Positions 35,467 to 45,397 of a stretch of DNA of 64,000 nucleotides are shown piece after piece. The notes below the pieces were generated by a model, which saw only the letters and a list, made by a program, of their open reading frames with translations, was not told where the DNA came from and ran no database searches. Position 1 is the stretch's first letter. The number at the start of each line of letters is the position of its first letter. A program made the position numbers and the translations under genes. Origin of the DNA: CAXBGS01 sp963975425 (lineage in GTDB: Bacteria > Planctomycetota > Planctomycetia > Pirellulales > Pirellulaceae); the NCBI GenBank assembly GCA_963975425.1, contig CAXBGS010000001.1, positions 1,364,001-1,428,000 on the forward strand, written 5' to 3'.

Positions 35467-35772
35467 GCCGCTTCGCTTGAAATTGCCAACACTTTGAATA
35501 GCGAGCACTTCCGCACTCGCCGGGCAACCTTGCCGGACGACTGTGTGCGGTTACGCACGCGGATGTTCTTCAGTACTGGGGTTTGATGTGCACTGGCAGC
35601 CCTGTTAGCGCGATTTCGGCCCAACGGTACGCGACGTGCGAACCAGGACACTTCAGCCCGTCTGCGCGGCATCGCACCGATGGGAACCCCAACATGGCCG
35701 TCGGGCCAGCAACGTCATTGCGTGAAACCTGGCCGGCGGATCATCTGCAAGCAAACACAACCACTGAGCCAC

Positions 35773-38517
35773 ATGCCATTTCAAACGCAACCACTTCTTG
35801 CCTGGCACTCGATCGATGTGCGAGAAGCATCTCAGCAACTTGACGCGACCAAACATGGGCTAAGTCAATCCGAGGCGGAAGTTCGCCTCCGCAAGTTTGG
35901 CCCTAATCACTTGCCACAAAAACCACCGACGCGACTTTGGATGATCGTGCTGCGCCAGTTTCGCAGCCCGCTGATCTATATTTTGGCGTTTGCAGCGATC
36001 GTGTCCGCCGCGATGGGTGACGTGAAGGACGCTGGATTCATTGCCGGCGTGCTTGCACTCAATGCCCTGATCGGTGCCTACCAAGAATGGAAAGCAGAAC
36101 AGAGCAGTCACGCTTTGAAAAAGTTGTTGCAGATTCGCGCGACGGTCGTTCGCAGCGGCGAAGTGCGAGACGTCGACGCGGAAGAGATCGTACCGGGCGA
36201 CATCGTATGGCTCGAATCGGGCAATCGCGTGCCTGCCGATATACGTCTGTTGTCGACTCATGGATTAGAGTCCGATGAATCGTTGTTGACCGGCGAGTCG
36301 TTGCCGGTTTTGAAAGATTCGACTTGGTCGGGCCCCGCTGAGGTTCCGGTATCCGATCGGTTGAACATGGTCTACGCCGGTTCGATCGTGACGCGAGGGC
36401 GCGGGAAAGGATTGGTCGTTGCCAGCGGCACGGCAACCAGTGTGGGGCAATTGGCACTGGACGTGTTGGGTGACTCGGGCGGCAATCCGCCCTTGTTGGT
36501 GCGGATGGAACGGTTTACGCGCGTCATCGCGGTCGCTGTCTTGGTCGCGGCCTCGGTCATTGGCGTCGCAGGCGTCACGGTAGGCGATTATACATCCGCC
36601 GCGATGTTTATGTTTGCGGTCGCCTTGGCGGTCTCTGCCATCCCCGAAGGCTTACCCGTGGCAATGACCGTCGCGCTTGCGATCGCAACGACTCGCATGG
36701 CCAAGCGAGGTTTAATCGTGCGCCGATTGACGGCTGTCGAGGGCCTGGGCAGCTGCACGATGATTGCCACCGACAAAACTGGCACGCTGACATGCAACGA
36801 GCTGACCGTTCGCGAGGTCTGGCTACCAAACGGCGACACGTACCAAGTCACCGGCGAAGGATTTATCCCCACTGGAAACGTCTTGTTTGAAAACCAGACC
36901 ATCGACCCCGGTAGTCACGATCCGTTGGAATGGCTGACGCAGGCAGGTGTTCTTTGCAACGAAGCGGACCTGCACTCACACAACGGATCATGGGTTTGGC
37001 ATGGCGATACCGTCGACGTCGCATTACTTTCGTTCGGCCGAAAACTCAGTTGGAATCGCGAAGCCGCTTTGGACCACCATCGACAAGTGAACCAAATTCC
37101 CTTCGAGCCGGAATACCAATTCGCCGCTTCGTTCAATGAAGTTGACGGCGGTGTTTCGGTCTTCATCAAGGGAGCGCCTGAAAAGGTGTTGGCGATGTGC
37201 ACCGAATCGAGTGACAGTTGTGATGACGGCCAGCATCGCGAGTTCAACTCCGCACACTATGAGCAAGTTGCGTCCGGCATGGCGGCACAAGGCTTTCGAG
37301 TATTGGCGTTCGCCGATGCGAAACTGTCACAGCCGGTCTCTTCCAGCGATGTCCCGCCGGCACCCAGAAACCTTCGATTCCTCGGTTTCGTGGGGATGAT
37401 CGATCCGCTGCGACCCGGCGTGAAAGATGCCGTGAAGGCATGCGGTGAAGCAGGTGTGACGGTGTCAATGATTACCGGCGACCACCGCGTGACCGCGCTG
37501 GCGATCGCTCGCGACTTGGGGATGGCTAACAGCGAAACTCAAGTCATGACGGGTGGCGAAATCCGAGGCAAGACAACCGAAGAGTTGGCCGAAATCATCG
37601 GTCGCATTCGCGTGTTTGCGCGAGTGGCGCCGCGTCAGAAATTGGAGATCGTTGACGCAGCGAGAAGTGCTGGCCATTTCGTAGCGGTCACCGGCGATGG
37701 GGTGAACGATGCTCCGGCGCTACGGGCGTCCAACATTGGCGTTGCGATGGGCAAAAGCGGTACCGATGTCGCTCGCGAAGCAGGCGAATTGGTCATCAGC
37801 GACGACAATTTTGCAACGATCGTCGCCGGCGTCGAAGAGGGCCGCGTGGCCTATGACAATATTCGCAAAGTGATCTATTTGCTGATATCGACCGGAGCAG
37901 CGGAATTGGTCTTGATGGCGTTGGCTGTCGGGACAGGAACCCCGTACTTGCCGCTGCTGCCGGTCCAGATTTTGTGGCTGAACTTGGTGACCAACGGAAT
38001 TCAGGATGTGGCACTGGCATTCGAGCCCAACGAAGGCGGGGTGTTGAAACGCAAGCCCCGTCCGCCGAAGGAACGAATCTTCAATCAATTGATGATCGAA
38101 CGGACCGTGATTGCGGCACTTGTCATGGGCATCGTCGGATTCTTGACGTTCCGTTGGTTCCTGCCGGCGGGGGCCACGGACGCACAAGTCGCCTCCGCGA
38201 GAAACTCGTTACTATTGTTGATGGTGCTATTTGAAAATATCCATATCGGCAACTGCCGCTCAGAAACAAAATCAGCCCTCGTGATGTCACCGCTGCGAAG
38301 TCCCATCCTATTAGCTGGTGCGGTCACAGCGTTTGCAATCCACTTTGCCGCCATGCATACGTCCTTCGGCCAGTCGCTACTGGGGGCCGAGCCGGTCGCA
38401 ATCAAGCAGTGGGGCATTCTGTTTCTCTTGTCGCTGACGATTTTGCCAGTAATGGAATTGCACAAATGGACATGGAAACGACGCTACCAGGACCCATCGG
38501 GCAACAATTCTGCTTGA
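35773..38517 (+). CDS. P-type cation-transporting ATPase (type II, calcium-ATPase-like)
   Basis: A 914-residue transporter from an ATG at 35773. It shows the N-terminal cation-ATPase domain (ATKHGLSQSEAEVRLRKFGPN), TGES of the actuator (173-176), IPEGLPVAM in M4 (290-298), the phosphorylation motif DKTGTLT with Asp334, KGAPEKVL for nucleotide binding, TGDGVNDAPAL of the hinge, and a six-helix C-terminal membrane domain. PEGLP rather than CPC places it among type II pumps (Ca2+, or Na+/K+-like) and not the heavy-metal pumps; the ion cannot be fixed by eye. It follows the CNNM gene by about 300 bp and precedes a small coiled-coil gene. Confidence 0.95.
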   Translation: MPFQTQPLLAWHSIDVREASQQLDATKHGLSQSEAEVRLRKFGPNHLPQKPPTRLWMIVLRQFRSPLIYILAFAAIVSAAMGDVKDAGFIAGVLALNALIGAYQEWKAEQSSHALKKLLQIRATVVRSGEVRDVDAEEIVPGDIVWLESGNRVPADIRLLSTHGLESDESLLTGESLPVLKDSTWSGPAEVPVSDRLNMVYAGSIVTRGRGKGLVVASGTATSVGQLALDVLGDSGGNPPLLVRMERFTRVIAVAVLVAASVIGVAGVTVGDYTSAAMFMFAVALAVSAIPEGLPVAMTVALAIATTRMAKRGLIVRRLTAVEGLGSCTMIATDKTGTLTCNELTVREVWLPNGDTYQVTGEGFIPTGNVLFENQTIDPGSHDPLEWLTQAGVLCNEADLHSHNGSWVWHGDTVDVALLSFGRKLSWNREAALDHHRQVNQIPFEPEYQFAASFNEVDGGVSVFIKGAPEKVLAMCTESSDSCDDGQHREFNSAHYEQVASGMAAQGFRVLAFADAKLSQPVSSSDVPPAPRNLRFLGFVGMIDPLRPGVKDAVKACGEAGVTVSMITGDHRVTALAIARDLGMANSETQVMTGGEIRGKTTEELAEIIGRIRVFARVAPRQKLEIVDAARSAGHFVAVTGDGVNDAPALRASNIGVAMGKSGTDVAREAGELVISDDNFATIVAGVEEGRVAYDNIRKVIYLLISTGAAELVLMALAVGTGTPYLPLLPVQILWLNLVTNGIQDVALAFEPNEGGVLKRKPRPPKERIFNQLMIERTVIAALVMGIVGFLTFRWFLPAGATDAQVASARNSLLLLMVLFENIHIGNCRSETKSALVMSPLRSPILLAGAVTAFAIHFAAMHTSFGQSLLGAEPVAIKQWGILFLLSLTILPVMELHKWTWKRRYQDPSGNNSA

Positions 38518-38614
38518 TGCCGTCTGCTCTGAAACGATCCGTACCCTATGAATAGACCTTCGCTGTTCAGCGGATCGACCAATTACATCAAATTCTAAGA
38601 ACAGGAACCCATCC

Positions 38615-38884
38615 ATGACCAAGACGGAAAAAAGTGCCAGCGTCAACAAGCTGATCCACGATCTGAAACAGGAGCGTGACGAGATCAAACTCCAACTTCG
38701 TCTGGGTTCCATGGAACTCAAGGAAGAATGGCAAACTCTCAGCGACAAGCTCAATGCATTGAGTCATGAGTACGATCCGCTGAAGGACGCTGTGGAAACA
38801 TCCGCCGAAGAGGTGTGGGATTCCATGAAACTGGTCGGCAGCGAAATTTGGGATGGTTTCAAACGCATTCGCAAATCACTCTAA
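38615..38884 (+). CDS. Small coiled-coil protein, hypothetical
   Basis: An 89-residue, highly charged protein, ATG at 38615 preceded by ACAGGA. Residues 5-45 (LIHDLKQERDEIKLQLRLGSMELKEEW) have a heptad-like helical pattern; the C-terminal part (SAEEVWDSMKLVGSEIWDGFKRI) is an amphipathic helix. There is no membrane segment. Similar short proteins are found beside universal stress and P-type ATPase genes in other bacteria, but no function is known to me. It lies between the cation ATPase and the double universal stress gene, in the same direction. Confidence 0.72.
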   Translation: MTKTEKSASVNKLIHDLKQERDEIKLQLRLGSMELKEEWQTLSDKLNALSHEYDPLKDAVETSAEEVWDSMKLVGSEIWDGFKRIRKSL

Positions 38885-38945
38885 ACATGGCTCATTCGAT
38901 ACCACACTGGAAAACGTACGGAAACGCAACTTACGGGAACGCACA

Positions 38946-39845
38946 GTGAAGATTCTTTTTGCAACCGATGGGTCAGGCAACGCACGAGCAGCTGCAGGTT
39001 TTTTACGAGAGTTCATGCGTGAACGCGAAATCGAGTTGGTGTTATTGACCGTATCGTCACCTCCAGACTTGAGCATTCACGGCAACGTGCAGAACCCAGA
39101 TTGGGAAGCAAGCCAGCGAAATTTCATCATCGACCTGCATGATGAATTGGAGGATCAATTCTCTGGGCTCGGCAGTGAACATCTATCAAAGTTGCACAAA
39201 ACAGGAAGTGCCGCGGCTGAAATTTTGAAAGTCGCGACGAGCATTCAGCCTGACTTGATTGTGCTGGGCGCTGTCGGGCACTCGATGGTTCATCGCATGT
39301 TGCTCGGCAGTGTCTCTGATAACGTCGCGACTCATGCGAAATGCTCCGTTCTAATCGTACGGCCACAAGGAGAAAGTGAATCGCCCTCGATGGCTGCACC
39401 GAAAAGGATCGCGATTGCCTACGACGGATCGGCCGCGTCAAGCGAAGCGGTCAACGAAATGATGGCTGCGCAATGGCATCCGGATGTCGTCGTCGATGTT
39501 GTTACCGTTGTGCCGATCTATGACGTTTGGATGGGTGAGGGGATAAGTGTTTCTGCGATTAAGAATGAAGAAGAAGTTTTCGAGCGAATGCGAAAGAGGG
39601 GAGATGAAGTTTCGGCGACGGTTGCGAAGGAAATCCCCAACTCGCACAGCCATATTCTACGAGGCCAACACGTAGGTGAAGCGATCGTCGACTTCTGTGA
39701 CAGCAACGACACGGATTTGGTATTCGTTGGTGATACAGGACATGGCCAGCTGCACGATTGGCTGATTGGCAGCACAACAAAGTATGTTCTACGCCACGCA
39801 CCGTGCAGTGTCTGGGTTTCGAGGCATGACGCCAGCAAGAACTAA
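38946..39845 (+). CDS. Tandem-domain universal stress protein
   Basis: A 299-residue protein with two Usp domains. A GTG at 38946 starts it directly at the first strand KILFATDGSGNARAA; the longer frame would run into the preceding gene. Domain 1 ends with LGAVGHSMVHRMLLGSVSDNVATHAKCSVLIV. Domain 2 begins KRIAIAYDGSAASSEAV and ends VGDTGHGQLHDWLIGSTTKYVLRHAPCSVWV. The nucleotide loops G-2x-G-9x-G are recognisable but altered: the first has H-S-M in place of R-x-G and the second H-G-Q, so ATP binding is uncertain. It is the second Usp gene of the cluster. Confidence 0.93.
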   Translation: MKILFATDGSGNARAAAGFLREFMREREIELVLLTVSSPPDLSIHGNVQNPDWEASQRNFIIDLHDELEDQFSGLGSEHLSKLHKTGSAAAEILKVATSIQPDLIVLGAVGHSMVHRMLLGSVSDNVATHAKCSVLIVRPQGESESPSMAAPKRIAIAYDGSAASSEAVNEMMAAQWHPDVVVDVVTVVPIYDVWMGEGISVSAIKNEEEVFERMRKRGDEVSATVAKEIPNSHSHILRGQHVGEAIVDFCDSNDTDLVFVGDTGHGQLHDWLIGSTTKYVLRHAPCSVWVSRHDASKN

Positions 39846-40515
39846 TCGACCAGTTCACAGAAAAAGCGTTTGCAGAAAAAAGGGATTTCCATCGATCCGT
39901 ATCCGTCGGTCGTCGCTGAGTCACACAGTTCGGTTTCCATTCTTCACATGGATTCGTTTCACCGAGGACGGCTGTGCGATCGGTCAAAAGGCTGCGAACG
40001 GTTCGATTCGGACTCACCGTCACTTCATGATCGTATCAACATGACGCTTGAGCGAATCATCGACACGTATTGCACGGTCATCGAACTCCACTGACTCTCT
40101 GATAACGCGGGGATTCGCGTTCAGGAGGTTGCTCGGCTCGAAAAAGATCGATGGACCAGGACGCACTTGAGAATATTTCGAAGGAATAGGCAGAGGTTGT
40201 GAAAGTCCAGCTGGATTAAGTGTTGTAAGAGGGGAGGGCTCGTCAACGACGACGAAGAGAACGAGAGTCTTATTTGAGTTTTCTCCAAATCCCCGTTTGT
40301 GGTTCATCAAGGAATCTTGCGAGCGTGTTTGGAGTCTTCGGGGTTTCCCCTGTTCTGAGTGCGGGCGAATTGAAAAGTTTGCCCGCACGGCGGCGGCTAG
40401 TTATTGCAGGCGTATCCCGCTCTGCCCAAGACGACAACCTCTGGGCGGCAGCTTGATTGCTGAATCTATCGCAAGTGATAGTATGCTGGTTTCAAACGCG
40501 GTCAGGAGTTGTGTC
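39846..40515. other. Intergenic region with inverted repeats
   Basis: About 670 bp without a supportable gene. It contains a perfect 8-bp inverted repeat, GTGCGGGC (40359-40366) and GCCCGCAC (40381-40388), around a 14-base loop, and just before it the small GGGG-TTT-CCCC hairpin at 40340-40350. No T-run follows either. They could be regulatory for the downstream DUF502-like gene. Confidence 0.45.
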
Positions 40516-41142
40516 GTGGAAGCTATTTCGTCCAATGAAGATGACCGCATAGAAAGCAAGCACTCACTGAATACTTGGACGCGAGTTTACTTGCACGGTT
40601 TCATCGCGTTCGTGGTCATTGCCGTGATTGCATACGCCGTCATGCTGCTGGTTCCGGTTTTCGACTTCACCGGCAGCGTGCCTGTGGCGATTGCGCTATC
40701 GATGGTCGCGATACTTGTGGGGCCGCCACTGGTGGGCAGCCTCATCCTGTTCGGACTCTTTCCGCTGCTGGGGACGAAGGAAGCGTGGCGAGGGTGGCTA
40801 GCGTGGGACGATCGCTTGCTGGCCGAGGTCTCAACCGCGAAAGAGAAAGCCAGAGTCGTGATTATCAATTGGCCCAGCAACCATGTGCGGACCATCGGTG
40901 TTTTGACCAGTACCATCGCGTCTTCCGAATCCGGTAAACAGCTGGCGGCTGTGTATGTTCCTACCGCTCCGCAGACCAAACTTGGCTACATTCGAATCGT
41001 CGAATTTGATGATGTCGAATTCACCGATTGGACACTCGAGCAATGGCAGCTGTATCAGTTCACATTCGGAGCGGCGAGTCCCGGCCGCGTTCATGATTTG
41101 ACCGGAGCGGCTCTCAATCACGAGCAGGGTTTGTCAACCTAG
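40516..41142 (+). CDS. DUF502-like membrane protein
   Basis: A 208-residue protein. The GTG at 40516 is chosen because AGGAG lies 7 bp upstream; an in-frame ATG at 40483 lacks such a site. Two membrane helices are at about 23-48 (GFIAFVVIAVIAYAVMLLVPVF) and 52-80. A soluble domain follows with ARVVIINWPSNHVRTIGVLTS and LAAVYVPTAPQTKLGYIRIVEFDDVEFTDWTLEQWQL. This resembles DUF502, whose members carry VFVPTTPNPTSG at the matching place; the match is partial. Function unknown; DUF502 proteins are inner-membrane proteins with their soluble part in the cytosol. Confidence 0.72.
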   Translation: MEAISSNEDDRIESKHSLNTWTRVYLHGFIAFVVIAVIAYAVMLLVPVFDFTGSVPVAIALSMVAILVGPPLVGSLILFGLFPLLGTKEAWRGWLAWDDRLLAEVSTAKEKARVVIINWPSNHVRTIGVLTSTIASSESGKQLAAVYVPTAPQTKLGYIRIVEFDDVEFTDWTLEQWQLYQFTFGAASPGRVHDLTGAALNHEQGLST

Positions 41143-41296
41143 CCACGGTACGAACCTTGGTCCTTCCAACCCATTTCAATCAAATCATTTCCCGCCAGGG
41201 ATTCTGCGATCACGCGCACTGTGCCTCGAAACCTTGTCGCGACGATTGTCACTTCGTTACCGACGGTGACTGCGAGGAAAGAAGCCCAGGCACAGT

Positions 41297-41356
41297 GTCC
41301 TGCAGAAACCGTTGCTGTCCTGCACAAACCGTTGCTGTCCGGCACAAACCGTTGGC
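41297..41356. repeat. 20-bp tandem repeat, three copies
   Basis: The unit is gtcctgcacaaaccgttgct. Copy 1 has one change (g for c at the ninth base), copy 2 is the reference and copy 3 has two or three changes. The array ends 20 bp from the stop of the membrane/coiled-coil gene on the minus strand, in the convergent region after the DUF502-like gene. Confidence 0.9.
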
Positions 41357-41375
41357 GCCAATCGCGTACCGACGC

Positions 41376-41822
41376 TTACTCTTCCAGTCCGATTGCACTG
41401 CCTATTTTGCTTTCCAGGTGACCACCGATCGCTCCGCCGATCGAACGCAGCGGATGCTGGATCTTGTCGCGAATCATATCGGCTTCGTGTTCGATTTGGC
41501 GAACGATCGTTTCGGCTTCACCCTTGATCTGTTCGACTTCGCCTTGGATTCGCTGGGCTTCGTTGCCGATTTGCCAAACGACGAGAACCAAGATCACTAG
41601 CGACGTGGCCATCACGGTCGCAATTCCCACGATGCACCACTTGATCACTTCGATTGATTGAGTCAGCTGGGCGATACTCTCTTGCGTCTGTTCGCGGCGA
41701 CGGCGAACGCGGCGGCGCGTCTTGCGACGCTCCTGTGCAACCCGAATCTCTTCGCGTTCAAGTAGAAGGCTGACCGCTGAAGTCAGTTCCTTGGTCGACA
41801 TCGGCTTGGTTTCATTTTCCAT
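41376..41822 (-). CDS. Single-helix membrane protein with coiled coil, hypothetical
   Basis: A 148-residue protein from an ATG at 41822. The N-terminal third is charged, with an Arg-rich run (KTRRRVRRRREQ, about residues 36-47), followed by one membrane helix at about 64-88 (WCIVGIATVMATSLVILVLVVW). A coiled coil (QRIQGEVEQIKGEAETIVRQIEHEADMIRDKI) and a Gly-rich end (GGAIGGHLESKIGSAIG) complete it. No family recognised. It is convergent with the DUF502-like gene and lies upstream of nothing co-directional within 240 bp. Confidence 0.68.
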   Translation of the reverse strand: MENETKPMSTKELTSAVSLLLEREEIRVAQERRKTRRRVRRRREQTQESIAQLTQSIEVIKWCIVGIATVMATSLVILVLVVWQIGNEAQRIQGEVEQIKGEAETIVRQIEHEADMIRDKIQHPLRSIGGAIGGHLESKIGSAIGLEE

Positions 41823-42086
41823 GATGACGATCTCGATTCTGTTCAAGCGGTGGCTGGGAATGTGTGATTGATAGTCACATCCAGTCTAGTTTGCGTTCAA
41901 CACCATCACAGCTAAATCTCGTCGCATCGGTTGGGTGCAAATCCCGCCACCTATCCAGGCTTTTCGGGGTGAGCGCTCGCGCAGCGGTAAAACACCACGA
42001 GGTGCTTCGGGTATCGCGGGCGTGCCAGGCCGCTCAGGCGACGCGGCTTACCGCAACGAGACAGTACCTCGTTTTGTTTCGATTCT

Positions 42087-43040
42087 TTAAGCGATTTCTT
42101 TGTCCAGGCATGCAGCGGACCGTCGCGAAACGAGGGGAGCATCCGGTGGCAGGACGAACCGGATTGCTTCGCGGAGGATGCCGAACTCGAAAACGTTGGA
42201 CCTAAACGGTTCGCCGTCGAGGTTGACCTGCAGGGGAACGTCGCACTCAATCCGCAAGGATGGCAATTGGGTGTACGACACAAATTCATTGGTCTCGTCG
42301 CCGAGCGTTAGGATTTCATTGAGTACTTGGCCGAAGGATTGAATGTCGACGTCATGCACGATTGTGAAGTCGAGCAATCCATCGTTCAATCGCGCGCGTG
42401 GCGCGACTTGTTGGCCGCCGCCGCATTGGCGGCCATTGGCTGCGGTCATCACCAAGATGTCGCCCGAACGTGATGTGCCGTCGGGAAACGTGACCCGGCT
42501 GTGGTACGGTGAGGCCTTGGCCGCCGTCACAACGCCCATCAGCGAATAAGCTGCTCCGCCGAGTGCCTTTTTTAATTCAGGTGGAGTGTTCGCGGTCACT
42601 TGCGCCCCAAAACCTCCACTGGCGACGTTCACAAAGTAGCGGTCATTGGCCTGCCCGATATCGATCGCGAAAGTGTTCCCCATTGCCGCTAAGGTCAGAG
42701 CTGCAAATGGATCCCCGATTGGGATTCCGCACCCCGCGGCAAAATCATTCGCGGTTCCATACGGCAGCACAGCGACGGCGGTCTTGTTGGGTTGCTCGGT
42801 CGAAAGGAGACCGCCGACGACTTCATTCACGGTGCCGTCACCACCGCCTGCGATCACAACGTCCACCTCCGATTGAGATGCCTCGGCCGCGTATCGCGCC
42901 GCGTCGCCGGCTTCCCAGGTGACGCGCACATCGATGTGGTTGCCTGCGTCGCGAAGCTGCCCGATGGCGGACCGGAGCCCCGGATCTCCGGCTGACTTTC
43001 CATTGATAATCAGCCGCATCAATCTGTTTGACAGGACCAT
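42087..43040 (-). CDS. yegS: Diacylglycerol/lipid kinase family protein (YegS-like)
   Basis: A 317-residue cytosolic lipid kinase starting at an ATG at 43040. Motifs: RLIINGKSAG at the N-terminus, DVVIAGGGDGTVNEVVGGL (nucleotide-binding GGGDGT), AVLPYGTANDFA, FVNVASGGFGAQV, and a C-terminal beta-sandwich with VNLDGEPF. It phosphorylates diacylglycerol, phosphatidylglycerol or a related lipid. The membrane link fits neighbouring membrane and ion-homeostasis genes. It is divergent from the sensor kinase across about 350 bp. Confidence 0.93.
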   Translation of the reverse strand: MVLSNRLMRLIINGKSAGDPGLRSAIGQLRDAGNHIDVRVTWEAGDAARYAAEASQSEVDVVIAGGGDGTVNEVVGGLLSTEQPNKTAVAVLPYGTANDFAAGCGIPIGDPFAALTLAAMGNTFAIDIGQANDRYFVNVASGGFGAQVTANTPPELKKALGGAAYSLMGVVTAAKASPYHSRVTFPDGTSRSGDILVMTAANGRQCGGGQQVAPRARLNDGLLDFTIVHDVDIQSFGQVLNEILTLGDETNEFVSYTQLPSLRIECDVPLQVNLDGEPFRSNVFEFGILREAIRFVLPPDAPLVSRRSAACLDKEIA

Positions 43041-43396
43041 TGAATAACTCTTTACTGGTTGGACGCGAAGGCGTTCAAGGAACGCCGACTCCGGAAACCA
43101 TCTTCGTGACGATGCTTACGCGAGGCTATTGTCCTTTGGTGCAATAGGAAGCGGAGCCTCGAGCTTCTCGCTATAGTTCTGTAAACGCGTCGCCGGAACG
43201 AGCACCCTCGTGGCTTGTCACATCAATCATTTCAGCCGCACGACGCGAATTCCCGGAGGGGATTTGTTTTTTGGGAGCTGTTTTTTCAGAGGACCGAATT
43301 GGCCCGAGGCGTTCATCAGTCGTTTTGGCCACGTTTTCTGTGAGTGTTGGTTACAACGGGGGCGAGCGCCGAATGGCGAGAACTAAAAACCTTTAA
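43041..43396. promoter_or_regulatory. Divergent upstream region of lipid kinase and sensor kinase
   Basis: About 355 bp shared by two divergent genes; no gene within. It contains two T-rich runs near 43267-43290 and must hold both promoters. No operator repeat is clear enough to name. Confidence 0.35.
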
Positions 43397-45397
43397 GTGC
43401 GACTGAACGTGTGCGATTTTTTACCCTGCCACTTCGTTCCGCGAGCAATCTTGGCGTGCTTGCTTATTTTGTTCTCGTCGGTGTTCGTCGAAGCCGATGG
43501 CGGTAACTTAAATCACAGGGACTGCTTTCGACGCGTCGGATTCGCCGGTGGCTTTCTTCAGCCTCAGGTCGACGTCATCCTCTCTCGCACCGAAGTTTTC
43601 AATGGGAATGGCCGCGAGAACCAAGGGGACGCCTCGCTGGCAATCACGGTTTTGCCGAGATGGTGGGCCACTTGGTGGTTTCACGGAGGCACAATTGTGG
43701 TGCTGATTGTCATGGTCTGTGGTTTGTTCCGATTTCGGGAGGGTGCCCGACGCAAAAGGATCATGCACCTTGAATCCGAGGCGAAAAATCGCGACGAACT
43801 GAACCGCAAGCTCGCGTTGAGTGAGCAACGATTCCTGAGCTTCATTACTAACAGTAGCGAGCAAATGTGGTGCGTTGAGTTCGACGAACCCATTCCACTT
43901 GATCTTCCCGAAGAGGAACAAGTCGAGCGCATTCTGAGTCATGGCTACTACGTCGAAGCAAACGAAGCCTTCGCCGCGACCTACGGAGCCAGCGTCAACG
44001 AGGTGATTGGTTGGAAGTTGGAACGCACGCTTCCTCGGTCTTTACCTGCCACTTATTCCTTTCTATACGAAGCGGTCGGCGCGCGTTTTCGAATGATCGA
44101 CGCGGAGTCTCATGAGATCGCCAAGGACGGATCGGAACGCTTCATTCTCAACAGCATGATTCCTGCGATCGAGGATAACAGGGTGCTGCGGGTCTGGGGG
44201 ACAGCCCGGGATATCTCTGTTCGCAAGCAGATTACCGAAGAGCTGCGGGTTGCGTCGGAGTTCAATAATGTGGTCCTCGACTCCATGGATGCTCAGATCG
44301 TGATCCTCGATCGGGCGGGAATAATTATTGACCAGAACAGTGCCTGGGAAGAATTCGCCGACGCAAACGGTGGAATCGCTTCGGAAACCTGTCTTGGCAC
44401 CAACTATCTGGAAACGTGTCAGCTTGCTGTTTCCGCGGGAGACGCGACGGCACGCAAGGCACTTCAGGGCCTCCGCAGGGTATTGGAAGGCACGATCGAG
44501 TCCTTCGAATTGGAATATCCTTGTGACTCACCGACTGAACGCCGGTGGTTCGTTCTGCGTGCCGTACCGTTAAAAACGTCTGATGGCGGTTTGGTGGTGT
44601 CTCACATGAACATCACCGAACTCAAGCAGGCAGAACAAGAACTCTCGCAACAACGTGACCAATTGGAACATGTTTCGCGAGCGGCAACGCTGGTCGAAAT
44701 CGGTGCGGCGCTGGCTCACGAATTGAATCAGCCGCTGGCAGCGATACTTCGCAATGCACAAGCTGCCCGTAGGTTCGTTGACGCCGAAACGCCCGATCTT
44801 GCGGAGATACGTGAAACTCTTGACGACATCGTCAAAGACAATCGGCGGGCCGGAAAGGTGCTTGACCGCATTCGCGAACAGCTTAGCAGAAACATCAGTG
44901 AACGGATGAGCGTTTGTCTCAATGATGTTATCGGCGATGCTTTAGCTCTCTTGCATAGCGACCTGATTATCAGAAAAGCGTTGATCGACTTGCAGTTGTC
45001 GCCAAAGCTGCCGCCCGTTTTCGCCGACCCGGTACAACTGCAACAGGTCATTCTGAATCTTGTGATCAATGCCGAGGATGCAATGGAGGGTATGCCGGCG
45101 AGTGAATCGAGGATCGTGATTTCGACCACTTGTGATCAGAATCGGGTGAAGGTCTCGGTTAGCGACTCGGGAAAGGGAATTCCCAAACGCCAGCTCGAGA
45201 AGGTGTTCGAGCCATTCCACACGACGAAAGAAGGCGGTATGGGCGTAGGCCTGGCGATCAATCGAACCATCATCGAGTCACATGATGGTAGGATGTGGGC
45301 GGAAAACCTCTCACAAGGTGGCGCGAGATTGGTCTTTTCACTTCCGGTACTCACCGAACAGGATGAACAAGACGATGAGCTCGAGCAAATCGATTAG
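43397..45397 (+). CDS. Two-PAS sensor histidine kinase (FixL-like) with remnant periplasmic region
   Basis: A 666-residue protein with a GTG start. A signal-like segment (15-32) leads to a short external part that ends with NGRENQGDASLAITVLPRWWATWWF, the hallmark junction of the Y_Y_Y domain of propeller-type sensors. One membrane helix follows (97-113). Two PAS-type regions lie at about 140-275 and 285-410, then the phosphoacceptor box GAALAHELNQPLAAI with His441 and an HATPase domain (NLVINAED, DSGKGIP, GMGVGLAI). The large propeller normally found before Y_Y_Y is absent, so this looks like an internally shortened descendant. The response regulator starts inside its last codons. Confidence 0.9.
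   Translation: MRLNVCDFLPCHFVPRAILACLLILFSSVFVEADGGNLNHRDCFRRVGFAGGFLQPQVDVILSRTEVFNGNGRENQGDASLAITVLPRWWATWWFHGGTIVVLIVMVCGLFRFREGARRKRIMHLESEAKNRDELNRKLALSEQRFLSFITNSSEQMWCVEFDEPIPLDLPEEEQVERILSHGYYVEANEAFAATYGASVNEVIGWKLERTLPRSLPATYSFLYEAVGARFRMIDAESHEIAKDGSERFILNSMIPAIEDNRVLRVWGTARDISVRKQITEELRVASEFNNVVLDSMDAQIVILDRAGIIIDQNSAWEEFADANGGIASETCLGTNYLETCQLAVSAGDATARKALQGLRRVLEGTIESFELEYPCDSPTERRWFVLRAVPLKTSDGGLVVSHMNITELKQAEQELSQQRDQLEHVSRAATLVEIGAALAHELNQPLAAILRNAQAARRFVDAETPDLAEIRETLDDIVKDNRRAGKVLDRIREQLSRNISERMSVCLNDVIGDALALLHSDLIIRKALIDLQLSPKLPPVFADPVQLQQVILNLVINAEDAMEGMPASESRIVISTTCDQNRVKVSVSDSGKGIPKRQLEKVFEPFHTTKEGGMGVGLAINRTIIESHDGRMWAENLSQGGARLVFSLPVLTEQDEQDDELEQID

Noticed and set aside
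40359..40388. GTGCGGGC...GCCCGCAC as a terminator
   Set aside because: Loop of 14 bases and no T-run; noted as an inverted repeat only.
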